Shown here piece after piece: positions 21,262-30,596 of a stretch of 64,000 bases of DNA (position 1 is its first letter; every line of letters begins with the position of its first letter). Location: contig NZ_CP079869.1 in the NCBI RefSeq assembly GCF_025263265.1, positions 2,542,001-2,606,000 of the forward strand, given 5' to 3'. Position numbers and translations under genes: made by a program. This DNA comes from Mycobacterium sp. SMC-4. Its GTDB lineage: Bacteria; Actinomycetota; Actinomycetes; Mycobacteriales; Mycobacteriaceae. The notes under the pieces were generated by a model. It was not told where the DNA came from. It saw only the letters and a program-made list of their open reading frames with translations, and searched no databases.

Positions 21262-21463
21262 CAACGACGCTGATCCGGCCATCACCGGGGAGTCTTCGGA
21301 AGAACGGCATCCGCGCCCAGTAGAACCGAACGGGTAGGCCCGTCACAGCCGACAAAGAGCGGCGCACATCGCTGCGCAAGCGGGGTGGTACCGCGGTGCT
21401 CACGCAACATGCGTCGGCGTCGTCCCCGTGCCCGGACTCGAGGCACGAAAGAGACGTACCGAC
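21262..21463 (+). promoter_or_regulatory. T-box riboswitch leader of ileS
   Basis: This roughly 200-base leader has the hallmarks of the translational, ultra-short Stem I T-box found upstream of actinobacterial ileS genes. A small hairpin CCGG-CCATCA-CCGG (21275-21288) carries the isoleucine specifier ATC (21281-21283) in its terminal loop. The T-box sequence GGGGTGGTACCGCGG is at 21382-21396. Uncharged tRNA-Ile is expected to pair with the specifier and the T-box bulge, opening the ileS ribosome site (AAAGAGAC, about 21448-21455). No intrinsic terminator is seen, consistent with control of translation initiation. Confidence 0.88.
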
Positions 21464-24400
21464 GTGAGCGCCTACCCCAAGCCGGCAAGCGGGTCACCGA
21501 GTTTCCCGAAGCTGGAACGCGAAGTCCTCGACTACTGGAAACACAACGACACCTTCCGGGCCAGCATCGACAACCGCGATGGTGCAGAAGAGTACGTGTT
21601 CTACGACGGTCCGCCGTTCGCCAACGGGTTGCCGCACTACGGTCACCTGTTGACGGGCTACGTCAAAGACATCGTGCCTCGCTACCGCACAATGCGCGGA
21701 TTCAAAGTCGAGCGGCGCTTCGGATGGGACACCCACGGGCTGCCGGCCGAACTGGAGGTGCAGCGCCAGCTCGGCATCACCGACAAGGCCCAGATCGACG
21801 AGATGGGCATCGAGAAGTTCAACGAGGCATGCCGGGCCTCGGTTCTCAAGTACACCGACGAGTGGCAGGACTACGTGACCCGCCAAGCGCGGTGGGTGGA
21901 CTTCGACAACGACTACAAGACCCTCGACATCGGCTTCATGGAATCGGTGATCTGGGTCTTCAAGCAACTCTGGGACAAGGGTCTGGCCTACGAGGGCAAC
22001 CGGGTGCTGCCGTACTGCTGGAACGACGAAACCCCGTTGTCGAGTCACGAACTGCGGATGGACGACGACGTCTACCAGAACCGGCAGGACCCTGCGCTCA
22101 CGGTCGGTTTCCGGATCGTGGGGGGTGCGGTGCCCGAACTCGCGGGCGCCTATCTGCTGATCTGGACCACCACGCCCTGGACGCTGCCCTCCAATCAGGC
22201 TGTCGCGGTCAACCCGGATGTCACCTACGCCGTGGTCGAGAGTGACGGAAAACGCTTCGTGCTGGCCCAAGCCCGCCTCGGCGCCTACGCCCGGGAACTC
22301 GGCGAGGAGCCCACCGTGCTGACGACCTACCCCGGGCGTGATCTGCTCGATCTGCACTACGTGCCGCCGTTCCCCTACTTCATGGACTCGCCCAACGCAT
22401 TTCGTGTCTTGCCTGCCGACTTCGTCAGTACCGAGGACGGAACGGGTCTGGTGCACATGGCGCCGGCCTACGGCGAGGACGATATGACCACCGCGCAGGC
22501 CGGCGGGATCGAGGCCGTCACCCCGGTGGATGCCAAGGGGCGATTCGACGCGACTGTGCCCGATTACGCGGGCCAACATGTGTTCGACGCCAACCCGCAG
22601 ATCATCCGTGACCTGAAGAACGCTACCGGCGCCGCAGCGGCCAATGGCGCGCTCCTGCTGCGTCATGACACCTACGAACACACCTACCCGCACTGCTGGC
22701 GGTGTCGCAATCCGCTGATCTACCGCGCGGTGTCGTCGTGGTTCATCAAGGTCACCCAGTTCCGGGACCGGATGGTCGAGCTCAATCAGCAGATCACCTG
22801 GTATCCCGAGCACGTCAAGGATGGGCAGTTCGGAAAATGGCTGGCCGGCGCTCGGGATTGGTCGATCTCGCGAAATCGTTACTGGGGCACTCCGATCCCG
22901 GTGTGGAAGTCCGATGATCCGGCTTATCCCAGAGTCGATGTGTACGGCAGCCTCGACGAACTCGAACGCGATTTCGGGATCCGGCCGGACAATTTGCACC
23001 GACCCTTCATCGACGAACTGACCCGGCCCAATCCCGACGACCCGACGGGCAGGTCGACGATGCGGCGCATCGAAGACGTGCTCGACGTGTGGTTCGATTC
23101 CGGGTCGATGCCCTACGGGCAGGTGCATTACCCGTTCGAGAACCAGGACTGGTTCGCCGGAGTGGATTCCGCCGACCCGGACCAGCAGGTCGTCGGGCAC
23201 TTCCCGGGCGATTTCATCGTCGAGTACATCGGCCAGACCCGCGGCTGGTTCTACACACTGCACATCCTGGCGACCGCGCTGTTCGATCGGCCGGCGTTCC
23301 GCACGTGCGTCGCGCACGGCATCGTGCTGGGCAACGACGGGCAGAAGATGAGCAAGTCGCTGCGCAACTACCCGGATGTCAGCGAGGTGTTCGACCGCGA
23401 CGGTTCTGATGCGATGCGGTGGTTTTTGATGGCGTCGCCGATCCTGCGCGGCGGCAACCTCATCGTCACCGAGCAGGGCATCCGTGAAGGGGTGCGGCAG
23501 GTGCTGCTGCCGCTGTGGAACGCCTACTCGTTCCTGGCGCTCTACGCCCCGAAAAAGGGAACCTGGCGCGTCGATTCACCGCACGTGCTCGACCGCTACA
23601 TCCTGGCCAAGCTCGCGCTGTTGCGAGATGACCTGACGGCGGCACTGGATGTGTGCGACATCTCGCAGGCATGCGACCAATTGCGTCAGTTTACCGAGGC
23701 GTTGACCAACTGGTATGTGCGGCGGTCGCGTTCGCGTTTCTGGGAGGAGGACGCCGATGCGATCGACACCCTGCACACTGTGCTGGAAGTAACCAGCCGG
23801 CTGGCCGCGCCGCTGCTGCCGTTGATCACCGAGGTGATCTGGCGCGGGGTGACCGGGGAGCGGTCGGTGCATCTGACCGACTGGCCGCAACCCGGTGCGG
23901 TACCGGCAGATGCGCAGCTGGTCGCCGACATGGACCTGGTGCGCGACGTCGCCTCGGTGGCATCCTCGCTGCGCAAGGCCAAAAAGCTGCGCGTGCGTCT
24001 TCCACTGCCCAAGTTGACTGTCGCGGTGGAGGATCCGCGGCGGCTGCAGCCCTATCGCGATCTGATCGCCGATGAGCTCAACGTCAAGACGGTGGAGCTC
24101 ACCGAAGACATCGCCGCGCACGGGCGGTTCGAGCTGACGGTCAACGCGCGGGTGGCTGGGCCGCGACTGGGCAAGGACGTTCAGGCCGCGATCAAAGCGG
24201 TCAAGGCGGGCGAAGGAGTCGTCAACGACGATGGCACCCTGACCGCGGGCCCGGCGGTTCTGCAACCGCAGGAGTTCAGCGCCCGGTTGGTCGCGGCCGA
24301 CCCGGAGTACACGGCCGCGCTGGCCGATGGAGCCGGTCTGGTGGTGCTCGACGGCACGGTCACCCCCGAGCTGGAGGCCGAAGGCTGGGCCCGCGACATG

Positions 24401-24655
24401 ATCAGAGAGTTCCAGGAGGCTCGGCGCAGATTCGGACTCGATATCGGTGATCGCATCGAGTTGGAGTTGGCCGTGCCGGAATTGCCTGCGGGCTGGCGCG
24501 AGGAGCTGTCCGACTTGATCGCGCGCGAACTGCTGGCAACGCGATTCAGCATCGCCACCGAACCGCAGCTCGGCGGCTCGGACCACGACGGCGGGGGGTG
24601 GATGACCGGCAGTGTCGGTGACGATCATCCGTTCCGATTGCGGCGGACGGACTGA
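21464..24655 (+). CDS. ileS: Isoleucyl-tRNA synthetase
   Basis: IleS charges tRNA-Ile and edits misactivated valine. The 1063-residue class I synthetase has the HIGH variant in [20 protein letters not shown], the editing domain ([28 protein letters not shown]), the zinc-binding CWRC site and KMSKS. It is closely similar to M. tuberculosis IleS (1041 residues), with a slightly longer C-terminal end. This long form belongs to the mupirocin-insensitive, eukaryote-like branch by architecture. GTG 21464 was chosen because it follows the T-box-controlled ribosome site; the frame remains open back to 21428 within the leader. Confidence 0.96.
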   Translation: MSAYPKPASGSPSFPKLEREVLDYWKHNDTFRASIDNRDGAEEYVFYDGPPFANGLPHYGHLLTGYVKDIVPRYRTMRGFKVERRFGWDTHGLPAELEVQRQLGITDKAQIDEMGIEKFNEACRASVLKYTDEWQDYVTRQARWVDFDNDYKTLDIGFMESVIWVFKQLWDKGLAYEGNRVLPYCWNDETPLSSHELRMDDDVYQNRQDPALTVGFRIVGGAVPELAGAYLLIWTTTPWTLPSNQAVAVNPDVTYAVVESDGKRFVLAQARLGAYARELGEEPTVLTTYPGRDLLDLHYVPPFPYFMDSPNAFRVLPADFVSTEDGTGLVHMAPAYGEDDMTTAQAGGIEAVTPVDAKGRFDATVPDYAGQHVFDANPQIIRDLKNATGAAAANGALLLRHDTYEHTYPHCWRCRNPLIYRAVSSWFIKVTQFRDRMVELNQQITWYPEHVKDGQFGKWLAGARDWSISRNRYWGTPIPVWKSDDPAYPRVDVYGSLDELERDFGIRPDNLHRPFIDELTRPNPDDPTGRSTMRRIEDVLDVWFDSGSMPYGQVHYPFENQDWFAGVDSADPDQQVVGHFPGDFIVEYIGQTRGWFYTLHILATALFDRPAFRTCVAHGIVLGNDGQKMSKSLRNYPDVSEVFDRDGSDAMRWFLMASPILRGGNLIVTEQGIREGVRQVLLPLWNAYSFLALYAPKKGTWRVDSPHVLDRYILAKLALLRDDLTAALDVCDISQACDQLRQFTEALTNWYVRRSRSRFWEEDADAIDTLHTVLEVTSRLAAPLLPLITEVIWRGVTGERSVHLTDWPQPGAVPADAQLVADMDLVRDVASVASSLRKAKKLRVRLPLPKLTVAVEDPRRLQPYRDLIADELNVKTVELTEDIAAHGRFELTVNARVAGPRLGKDVQAAIKAVKAGEGVVNDDGTLTAGPAVLQPQEFSARLVAADPEYTAALADGAGLVVLDGTVTPELEAEGWARDMIREFQEARRRFGLDIGDRIELELAVPELPAGWREELSDLIARELLATRFSIATEPQLGGSDHDGGGWMTGSVGDDHPFRLRRTD

Positions 24656-24679
24656 TCGGTTCGCGGCGCTGACTGCGTG

Positions 24680-24991
24680 CTAACCCGCGCGCAGGCGCTT
24701 CTCGTGCTCAGGATGTTCGGCTCGCCACTGCCGCTCCACTCGCTTGACGCGCTGGTGTTCCAGTGCGATCAACAGCGTTCCCGCGGTCACCAGCGCGCCG
24801 GCGATCAGGCCGAGCACCAGGGAGGCGCTTCGGTTGCCGTACGCAGTCGCGGCGACGGTGCCCGCTATCAGCGCGGTACCCACGCCGATGAGGATCAGAC
24901 CCGGCCACCACAGAGTGTCGATGAACGATTCGCCGGCGTGCTGCAATGTCGTCCGCACGTGATCGACGGGGTCGCGATGGGCGCCTTTCAT
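24680..24991 (-). CDS. Small two-helix membrane protein
   Basis: This 103-residue protein has two membrane helices, LWWPGLILIGVGTALIAGTVAAT and LVLGLIAGALVTAGTLLIAL. A short N-terminal region precedes them and a charged cytoplasmic-type tail follows (EHQRVKRVERQWRAEHPEHEKR). The ATG at 24991 is preferred over the one at 24997 because AAAGGAG directly abuts the upstream ATG, leaving a normal 6-base spacing only for the second. Its function is unknown. It lies convergent to ileS, 24 bases from its stop. Confidence 0.65.
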   Translation of the reverse strand: MKGAHRDPVDHVRTTLQHAGESFIDTLWWPGLILIGVGTALIAGTVAATAYGNRSASLVLGLIAGALVTAGTLLIALEHQRVKRVERQWRAEHPEHEKRLRAG

Positions 24992-25048
24992 CGGCATCTC
25001 CTTTCTTCTGAAGAGATACCTCCACAGTACGCCCGCTTGTGAGTTAGC

Positions 25049-25267
25049 TCACAGTGACGGATTTGTGACCCGTGTGCTGTGGCCGTCGAGTGCCACCACG
25101 TCGCCGGGGCGCAGCTGCCTTCCGCGGCGGATCTCGACATCGTCGTTGACCCGGACCCGCCCCTCGGCGATCACCGCCTTGGCATCGGCGCCGCTGTCGA
25201 TGAGGTTCGCCAGTTTCAGAAATTGCCCGAGCCGAATGGAGTCACCGCTGATCGGCACGTCGTCCAT
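25049..25267 (-). CDS. S4-domain RNA-binding protein
   Basis: This small protein of 72 residues consists almost entirely of an S4 domain: RLGQFLKLANLIDSGADAKAVIAEGRVRVNDDVEIRRGRQLRPGDVVAL. Similar stand-alone S4 proteins (YbcJ/RqcP type) bind RNA or ribosomes. ATG 25267 or the in-frame GTG at 25276 could be the start. Before the adjacent transposon inserted, the gene would have been divergent from dinB with only about 34 bases between start codons. The insertion now lies 18 bases upstream of the ATG and separates it from its original upstream DNA. Confidence 0.7.
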   Translation of the reverse strand: MDDVPISGDSIRLGQFLKLANLIDSGADAKAVIAEGRVRVNDDVEIRRGRQLRPGDVVALDGHSTRVTNPSL

Positions 25268-25284
25268 GACTGTCACGGTAGCGC

Positions 25285-25290
25285 CCTAGC
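25285..25290. repeat. Target-site duplication, left outer copy (CCTAGC)
   Basis: CCTAGC immediately left of the first IS copy. It equals the 6 bases immediately right of the second IS copy (31671-31676). IS481-family elements are known to use NCTAGN targets, so this pair looks like the duplication made when the whole composite inserted. Confidence 0.7.
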
Positions 25291-26364
25291 TGTAACTCCC
25301 AGACAGGTTGTGAACGGCGTGGTGAGCGGAAGTAGGTGAGGACCTCCGGTATCGGTGTGGTTACCAAACACGCACATCCGATTACCGAGAGGTCCTCATG
25401 GTCCACGCTAATGCTTCGTTGACTCCTCGTGGGCGGTTGCGGCTTGCGCAGGCGGTTGTTGATCAGGGCTGGAGTTTGCGGCGCGCGGCTGAGCGGTTCC
25501 AATGTTCGGTGGCCACAGCCAAGAAATGGGCCGACCGTTATCGCGACGGTGGCGAAGCAGCGATGGTAGACCGGCCCAGCCGGCCGCATCGCAGTCCGTT
25601 GCGGTTGCCGAAACGACGTGAGCGGCGCATCGTCAACCTGCGCTTCACCCGGCGCTGGGGCCCACATCGCATCGCCGCTTACCTGCACCTGCCACGCTCG
25701 ACCGTTGAGGCGGTGCTGCGCCGCTACCGGATGCCATTGCTGCGGCACCTGGACCAAAACACCGGGTTACCGGTACGCCGGCCCAAACCCCGCCGCTATG
25801 AGCACCCGGCTCCCGGCGACTTGGTCCATGTCGACGTCAAGAAACTGGGCCGCATCCCCGACGGGGGCGGCCATCGCAAGCTGGGTCGCCAAGCCGGCCG
25901 GCGCAACCGCTGCGGCATGGGATACACGTTCTTGCACCACGCCGTTGATGACCACTCCCGGCTGGCCTACTCCGAGGACCTCACCGACGAACGCAAAGAA
26001 ACCGCCGCGGGATTCTGGAAACGCGCCAACGCGTTCTTCGCCGACCACGGCATCACCGTCAAACGAGTGTTGACCGACAATGGATCCTGTTACCGGTCAA
26101 AGAATTTCGCTGAAGCGCTCGGCCCCGACATCACCCACAAGAGGACCCGGCCCTACCGGCCACAGACCAACGGCAAAGTCGAGCGATTCAACCGCACCCT
26201 GACCACCGAATGGGCCTATGCGCAGACCTACCGCTCTGAGGCCGAACGCGCCGGAACCTACCAGCACTGGCTGCATCACTACAATCACCACCGACCCCAC
26301 ACCGGCATCGGCGGAATGACACCAATCGAGCGCCTACGCGTTCACAACCTACCCGTGAAGAACA
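25291..26364 (+). mobile_element. IS481-family insertion sequence, copy 1
   Basis: The element starts TGTAACTCCC and ends GTGAAGAACA. The terminal 26 bases form an imperfect inverted repeat: TGT at the tip and a perfect inner AGGTTGTGAACG (with its complement at the right end). It encodes one transposase. By eye its sequence is the same as copy 2, so the duplication is recent. Confidence 0.85.
25338..25397 (+). repeat. RBS-masking stem-loop in IS copy 1
   Basis: GAGGACCTCCGGTA (25338-25351) can pair with TACCGAGAGGTCCTC (25383-25397) with a single bulged base. The right arm contains the GAGAGG ribosome site and directly abuts the transposase ATG. Such a hairpin would mask the site in transcripts that enter from outside the element. 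Confidence 0.6.
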
Positions 26365-26369
26365 ACTAG
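25398..26369 (+). CDS. IS481-family transposase, copy 1
   Basis: This 323-residue DDE transposase has an N-terminal helix-turn-helix ([24 protein letters not shown], residues about 23-46) and an rve integrase core with the Asp in [10 protein letters not shown], the second Asp in VLTDNGSCY and the Glu in [13 protein letters not shown]. The stop codon TAG at 26367-26369 is not part of the element; it comes from the CTAG target. This copy therefore ends KNN while copy 2 ends KNT. ATG 25398 follows GAGAGG. Confidence 0.92.
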   Translation: MVHANASLTPRGRLRLAQAVVDQGWSLRRAAERFQCSVATAKKWADRYRDGGEAAMVDRPSRPHRSPLRLPKRRERRIVNLRFTRRWGPHRIAAYLHLPRSTVEAVLRRYRMPLLRHLDQNTGLPVRRPKPRRYEHPAPGDLVHVDVKKLGRIPDGGGHRKLGRQAGRRNRCGMGYTFLHHAVDDHSRLAYSEDLTDERKETAAGFWKRANAFFADHGITVKRVLTDNGSCYRSKNFAEALGPDITHKRTRPYRPQTNGKVERFNRTLTTEWAYAQTYRSEAERAGTYQHWLHHYNHHRPHTGIGGMTPIERLRVHNLPVKNN

Positions 26370-27199
26370 CCGGTGTACGTCTCCGGGTCCGGGCGGTACC
26401 GGGTGCCGTCGTCCAGGCCGTTGAGCGCGGCCATCTGGTCGTCGGTGAGCTCGAAGTCGAACACCTCGAGGTTGGCCGCCAGGTGCTCCGGCGACCTCGA
26501 CCGGGTGATGACCGAGTTGCCCAGCTGCAGGCTCCACTTGATCAGCACCTGCGCCGGGGTCTTGCCGTGCGCCTGGGCCACCGAGACGACGGTCTCGTTG
26601 TCCAGCAGCCGGCCCACGCCCAGCGGGCTGTACGCCTGGGTGACGATCCCGTAGCCCTTGTTCACCTCGCGCAGGTGCGCCTGGTTGAGCAGCGGGTGCA
26701 GCTCGATCTGGTTGACCGCGGGGGTGAAGAACGACAGGTCGATGACGTTCGACAGGTGCTCCTCGTGGAAGTTGGACACCCCGATGGACTTGGCGTCGCC
26801 GAGCTCCTTGTTCTTCATCAGCCCGCCCCAGCTGTCGATGTACTTGCCCTGCTCACCGGCGGGCCAGTGGATCAGGTACAGGTCGACGTAGCCGAGACCG
26901 AGTTCCTCGACACTCTTGCGGCAGGCGTCCTGCGCACTCTTGAAACCCTGGTCGCGGACGTCGAGCTTGCTGGTGACGAAGATCTCCTCGCGGGGCACCC
27001 CGGACTTGCGTACCGCGCGGCCGACGGCGGCCTCGTTGCCGTACGCGGCGGCGGTGTCGATCAGTCGGTAACCGGCCGACAGCGCCGCCAGCACCGCCTG
27101 CTCGGCGTCGGCCTCGGACAGCTCGCCGACGCCGATGCCGAGCACCGGCATGGTGTTGTCGTCGTTGAGCGTGACCGTCGGAATGGACGAGGAGGTCAT
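26366..27199 (-). CDS. Aldo-keto reductase (AKR5-type), Rv2971-like
   Basis: This 277-residue NADPH-dependent aldo-keto reductase shows the TIM-barrel family signs: DTAAAYGNE with catalytic Asp and Tyr, Lys in VTSKLDV, His in LIHWPAG, and the cofactor segment [19 protein letters not shown]. tuberculosis Rv2971 and a tandem pair in M. smegmatis are close relatives, thought to reduce reactive dicarbonyls such as methylglyoxal. The TAG stop codon is formed by the CTAG flank of IS copy 1. ATG 27199 was chosen by similarity; an open extension to 27382 overlaps the next gene. Five bases separate it from the second reductase gene. Confidence 0.9.
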   Translation of the reverse strand: MTSSSIPTVTLNDDNTMPVLGIGVGELSEADAEQAVLAALSAGYRLIDTAAAYGNEAAVGRAVRKSGVPREEIFVTSKLDVRDQGFKSAQDACRKSVEELGLGYVDLYLIHWPAGEQGKYIDSWGGLMKNKELGDAKSIGVSNFHEEHLSNVIDLSFFTPAVNQIELHPLLNQAHLREVNKGYGIVTQAYSPLGVGRLLDNETVVSVAQAHGKTPAQVLIKWSLQLGNSVITRSRSPEHLAANLEVFDFELTDDQMAALNGLDDGTRYRPDPETYTG

Positions 27200-27204
27200 G
27201 TCAC

Positions 27205-28035
27205 CTACCCTGTGAACTCGAAATTTCTCGGGTCGGGACCCAGGCGAGTGCCATCGCCGAGCGACGAGATCGACGCCATGTCCTGCTCGCTCAACTCGAA
27301 GTCGAACACGTCGAAGTTGCTCACAATCCGCTCGGGGGTCACCGATTTCGGGATGACTATATTGCCGAGTTGGATATGCCACCTAATCAGTACCTGCGCC
27401 GGGGTGCGTCCGTGCGCCTCCGCGACTGAGGTGACGGTCGGATTCGCCAGCAGCGATCCCTGCCCCAGCGGGCTCCACGCCTCGGTGGCGATGCCCAGTT
27501 CGGCGTGTACCTCACGCAGCTCCTGCTGCTGAAGCAGCGGGTGCAGCTCGATCTGGTTGACGGCGGGCACGACGCCGGTGGCGTCGATCAGCGTGCGCAG
27601 GTGTTCGGGCTCGAAGTTGCTCACCCCGATCGAGCGGATCCGGCCCTGGTCACGCAGGTAGGCGAACGCCTTGAAGGTGTCGACGTACTTGTTGGTCTTC
27701 GGCATCGGCCAGTGCACCAGATACAGATCGAGATACTCCAGGCCCAGCCGCTCCATGCTCTTGTCGAACGCGGCCAGCGTGCTATCATAACCCTGGTCGG
27801 CGTTCCACAGCTTGGTCGTGATGTAGACGTCCTCGCGGCGCAGACCCGACTTGGCCAGCGCCTGCCCGACCTCGCGTTCGTTCTGGTAGGCGGCGGCGGT
27901 GTCGATGTGCCGGTAGCCCGCCTCCAGCGCCGTGGCAACCGCGCGCTCGGTGGCCTCCGGCGGCGTCTGCCAAACTCCGAGTCCAACCTGGGGGATCGCA
28001 TTACCGTCATTCAGCGTGATCAAGGGAGATGCCAT
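27205..28035 (-). CDS. Aldo-keto reductase, second tandem copy
   Basis: This 276-residue paralogue of the preceding reductase has [13 protein letters not shown], Lys in ITTKLWN, His in LVHWPMP and the cofactor-binding [19 protein letters not shown]. The tandem arrangement matches that known in fast-growing mycobacteria. ATG 28035 begins [12 protein letters not shown], where family similarity starts. This ATG and the ATG of the divergent lipN (28034) share the palindrome CATG, so the two start codons overlap by two bases. No clear ribosome site is visible on this strand. Confidence 0.9.
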   Translation of the reverse strand: MASPLITLNDGNAIPQVGLGVWQTPPEATERAVATALEAGYRHIDTAAAYQNEREVGQALAKSGLRREDVYITTKLWNADQGYDSTLAAFDKSMERLGLEYLDLYLVHWPMPKTNKYVDTFKAFAYLRDQGRIRSIGVSNFEPEHLRTLIDATGVVPAVNQIELHPLLQQQELREVHAELGIATEAWSPLGQGSLLANPTVTSVAEAHGRTPAQVLIRWHIQLGNIVIPKSVTPERIVSNFDVFDFELSEQDMASISSLGDGTRLGPDPRNFEFTG

Positions 28036-29134
28036 GACTGCGAGTCTGCCAGCTGACGGCGCGTACAGCCCGGGACGCAAGGAGGCGCTCGTCACCGCGA
28101 TGGCGGGTGTCACCCTGCGCGCGTTGCCGCGCATCCCCGACCCGGTGAAACGCCTGCTGCTGGCGGGCCGCACGGTGACGGTGGACGGCAACACCCTCGA
28201 CACCACGGTGCAGCTGATGCTCGCCGGGCAGAAGCTGGTCGGGATCGACGGTGGCACCAACAACGTGGCGGCGGCGCGGGCGCAGCTGCGCGACCTGTCC
28301 GGCGGGTTCCGGCAGGCGATCCCGGTGGCCGCGGTGAGAGATCTCACCGTGACCGGCGGGGACGGTGAGATCCCGGCCCGCCACTACGTTCCGCCCACAT
28401 CCACCGCCGACACGGCCGCCCCGCTGCTGGTGTTCTTCCACGGCGGCGGCTTCGTGATCGGCGACCTCGACAGCCACGACGACCTGTGCCGGCTGATCTG
28501 CCGCGACGCCGGGGTGCACGTGCTGTCGGTCGACTACCGGCTGGCCCCCGAGCACAAGGCGCCCGCCGCCGCCGACGACGGGTTCGCCGCCTACCGCTGG
28601 GCGCGCGAGCACGCCGCCGAACTCGGTGCCGACCCGGACCGCGTCGCGGTCGGCGGGGACAGCGCCGGCGGCAACATCGCCGCCGTCGTCGCCCAGCGCG
28701 CCCGCGCCGAAGGAGTGCCGCAACCGGCGCTGCAACTGCTCATCTACCCGTGGACCAACCCCAGCGGCGAGACCCGGTCGCAGACCCTGTTCGCCTCCGG
28801 CTACTTCCTGACGAAGGCCGACATCGAGTGGTTCGCCGACAAGTACGTCACCGGTGCGTCGGTGCAGATCACCGATCCGGTCGTGTCACCGCTGCTGGCC
28901 GACGACCTGTCCGGGCTCGCGCCTGCACTGGTGCTGACCGGCGGCTTCGACCCACTGCGCGACGAGGGCGTGGCCTACGCCGAGGCACTGCGCGCCGCCG
29001 GGGTGGCCGTCGACCTGCGGCAGGCCGGTGCGCTGATCCACGGCTTCGCCAACATGTTCCCGATCGGGGGCGGTTGCGCGGCCGCGGTCGCCGACATGAT
29101 CAGCGCGCTGCGCACCCGTCTGCGCGGCGTCTGA
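28034..29134 (+). CDS. lipN: Alpha/beta-hydrolase, LipN-like esterase
   Basis: This 366-residue hormone-sensitive-lipase family esterase has the oxyanion HGGGF motif (LLVFFHGGGFVIGDLDSHDD), nucleophile GDSAGG, Asp in GGFDPLRDEG and His in LIHGFANMF. It resembles M. tuberculosis LipN (Rv2970c, 376 residues), which hydrolyses short esters. ATG 28034 has GGGAG about 6 bases upstream and overlaps the start codon of the divergent aldo-keto reductase. It sits in the transposon cargo in the same relative order as its M. tuberculosis counterpart. Confidence 0.9.
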   Translation: MTASLPADGAYSPGRKEALVTAMAGVTLRALPRIPDPVKRLLLAGRTVTVDGNTLDTTVQLMLAGQKLVGIDGGTNNVAAARAQLRDLSGGFRQAIPVAAVRDLTVTGGDGEIPARHYVPPTSTADTAAPLLVFFHGGGFVIGDLDSHDDLCRLICRDAGVHVLSVDYRLAPEHKAPAAADDGFAAYRWAREHAAELGADPDRVAVGGDSAGGNIAAVVAQRARAEGVPQPALQLLIYPWTNPSGETRSQTLFASGYFLTKADIEWFADKYVTGASVQITDPVVSPLLADDLSGLAPALVLTGGFDPLRDEGVAYAEALRAAGVAVDLRQAGALIHGFANMFPIGGGCAAAVADMISALRTRLRGV

Positions 29135-29156
29135 CGGGCCGCGAAAACGCCGCCGG

Positions 29157-29169
29157 TACGCTTGTCCCC
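29157..29169 (+). promoter_or_regulatory. Probable leaderless promoter of dsbA-like gene
   Basis: TACGCT at 29157-29162 is a -10-like hexamer 7 bases before GTG 29170, in the gap of 35 bases after lipN. Confidence 0.4.
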
Positions 29170-29958
29170 GTGGCCTCGAAACCGAAGAAGACCCCGAAGT
29201 ACGACCTGAAGGCGGCCGACAAGAAACGCAATCTGGCCGTACAGATCGGGTTGACCGCGATCGTCGTGATCTTCGCCGTCGCGCTGGTGCTCTACATCGT
29301 CATGACCAAGGAGGACAAGCCCGGCGAGGGTGAGGCCAAGCCGATCCGGGTGGCGTCCAGCGACGTCATCACCGGTGACGACGGCGAGCCCAAGGCCGTG
29401 CTGTCGCTCTACGAGGACTTCCTGTGCCCGGCGTGCGGCAACTTCGAGAAGGCCTTCGGCCCGACGATCAACCGGCTGATCGACAGCGGCGCCGTGGCGG
29501 CCGACTACTACATGGTCTCGATCCTGGACCGGGCCGGCCAGGGGTACTCGACCCGCGCCGCGAACGCCGCCTACTGCGTGGCCGAAGCCGACACCGAGGC
29601 GTTCCGCCGCTTCCACGCCGCGCTGTACGCCCAGCAGCCGCCCGAGGGCGTCGGCCCGTTCCCGGACGAGGCCCGGCTGACCGAGGTGGCGCGCCAGGCC
29701 GGCGTCGTCGGCGACGTCCCGAACTGCATCGAGAAGGGCCGCTACGACGACATGGTCAAGGGCATGGCCAAGGCGACCGAGGTCAAGGCCACCCCGACCA
29801 TCCGCATCAACGGCAAGGACTACAAGCCGACGACCCCCGACGCGCTGATCGACGAGATCAGGAGCATCGTCGGTGACCTGCCCGTGCTCGACGCCGGTGC
29901 GCCGCCGCCGAATCCGGATCCGACGACCCCGGCGCCCGCTCCCGCTCCCGCTCCATGA
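29170..29958 (+). CDS. DsbA-like thiol:disulfide oxidoreductase (Rv2969c-like)
   Basis: This 262-residue membrane-anchored thioredoxin-fold protein acts outside the cytoplasmic membrane and introduces disulfide bonds in exported proteins. The N terminus is basic (KPKKTPKYDLKAADKKRN), followed by one membrane helix (about residues 26-45). The active site is C86-P-A-C89 in EDFLCPACGNFEKAFG, with a cis-Pro segment ATPTIRING. A C-terminal Pro/Ala-rich tail (about 25 residues, ending APAPAPAP) follows. It overlaps the VKOR gene by 4 bases (ATGA), and VKOR is its known reoxidising partner in mycobacteria. Confidence 0.92.
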   Translation: MASKPKKTPKYDLKAADKKRNLAVQIGLTAIVVIFAVALVLYIVMTKEDKPGEGEAKPIRVASSDVITGDDGEPKAVLSLYEDFLCPACGNFEKAFGPTINRLIDSGAVAADYYMVSILDRAGQGYSTRAANAAYCVAEADTEAFRRFHAALYAQQPPEGVGPFPDEARLTEVARQAGVVGDVPNCIEKGRYDDMVKGMAKATEVKATPTIRINGKDYKPTTPDALIDEIRSIVGDLPVLDAGAPPPNPDPTTPAPAPAPAP

Positions 29959-30587
29959 GCGTGAGCGCGCCAGGGGAGGTGTCCCCGGCCGAGCCGGACA
30001 GCCCCGAGCACGGTGGGGTGCACGTCGGGAGGCTGAGCGCGCTGTGGGTCCTGATCGCCGGCGTGGTGGGCCTCTCGTCGGCGCTGGCGCTGACCATCGA
30101 GAAGGTCGAGCTGCTCAAGAACCCGGCCTACGTGCCGACGTGCAGCCTCAACCCGGTGCTGTCCTGCGGTTCGGTGATGGTCACCCCGCAGGCCGCCGTG
30201 TTCGGTTTCCCGAACTCGCTGATCGGCATCGTGTCGTTCACCGTCGTGCTGGTGACCGGGGTGCTCGCGGTGGCCCGGGTTCAGCTGCCCCGCTGGTACT
30301 GGGCCGGGCTGGCGGTCGGCACGCTGCTGGGCACGGTGTTCGTGCACTGGCTGATCTACCAGAGCGTGTTCACCATCGGCGCGCTGTGCCTGTACTGCAT
30401 GGTGGTGTGGTCGATGACCATCCCGCTGCTGGTCGTGGTGACGACGATCGCGGTGCAGCCGCAGCGCGGCAACGCCGTGCTGCGCGGGCTGCACACCTGG
30501 CGCTGGTCGATCGTGGCGCTGTGGTTCACCGCGGTGATCCTGTTGTGCCTGGTGCGGTTCTGGAGTTACTGGTCCACTCTGCTCTGA
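29955..30587 (+). CDS. Vitamin K epoxide reductase homologue (Rv2968c-like)
   Basis: VKOR reoxidises DsbA and passes electrons to quinone, replacing DsbB in mycobacteria. The 210-residue protein has four to five membrane helices, the loop cysteine pair Cys63 and Cys71 (TCSLNPVLSCGS) and the active-site motif C145-L-Y-C148. The start codon overlaps the DsbA stop (ATGA). In M. tuberculosis pyruvate carboxylase (pca) follows; here the coding stop is only 3 bases from the TCTAGG flank of IS copy 2, so the cargo ends exactly behind a complete gene. Confidence 0.93.
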   Translation: MSVSAPGEVSPAEPDSPEHGGVHVGRLSALWVLIAGVVGLSSALALTIEKVELLKNPAYVPTCSLNPVLSCGSVMVTPQAAVFGFPNSLIGIVSFTVVLVTGVLAVARVQLPRWYWAGLAVGTLLGTVFVHWLIYQSVFTIGALCLYCMVVWSMTIPLLVVVTTIAVQPQRGNAVLRGLHTWRWSIVALWFTAVILLCLVRFWSYWSTLL

Positions 30588-30596
30588 GGATCTAGG

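Noticed and set aside
20465..21403. Upstream extension of the helix-turn-helix frame to 436 codons
   Set aside because: It runs across the divergent condensation-like gene, both palindromes and the T-box promoter. Similarity to a DNA-binding domain begins only near the GTG at 20464.
21494..23317. A 607-codon minus-strand open frame
   Set aside because: Antisense to ileS, with no recognisable domain; a GC-bias shadow.
27200..27382. N-terminal extension of the first aldo-keto reductase
   Set aside because: The extension overlaps the second reductase gene and lacks family similarity; conserved sequence starts after ATG 27199.
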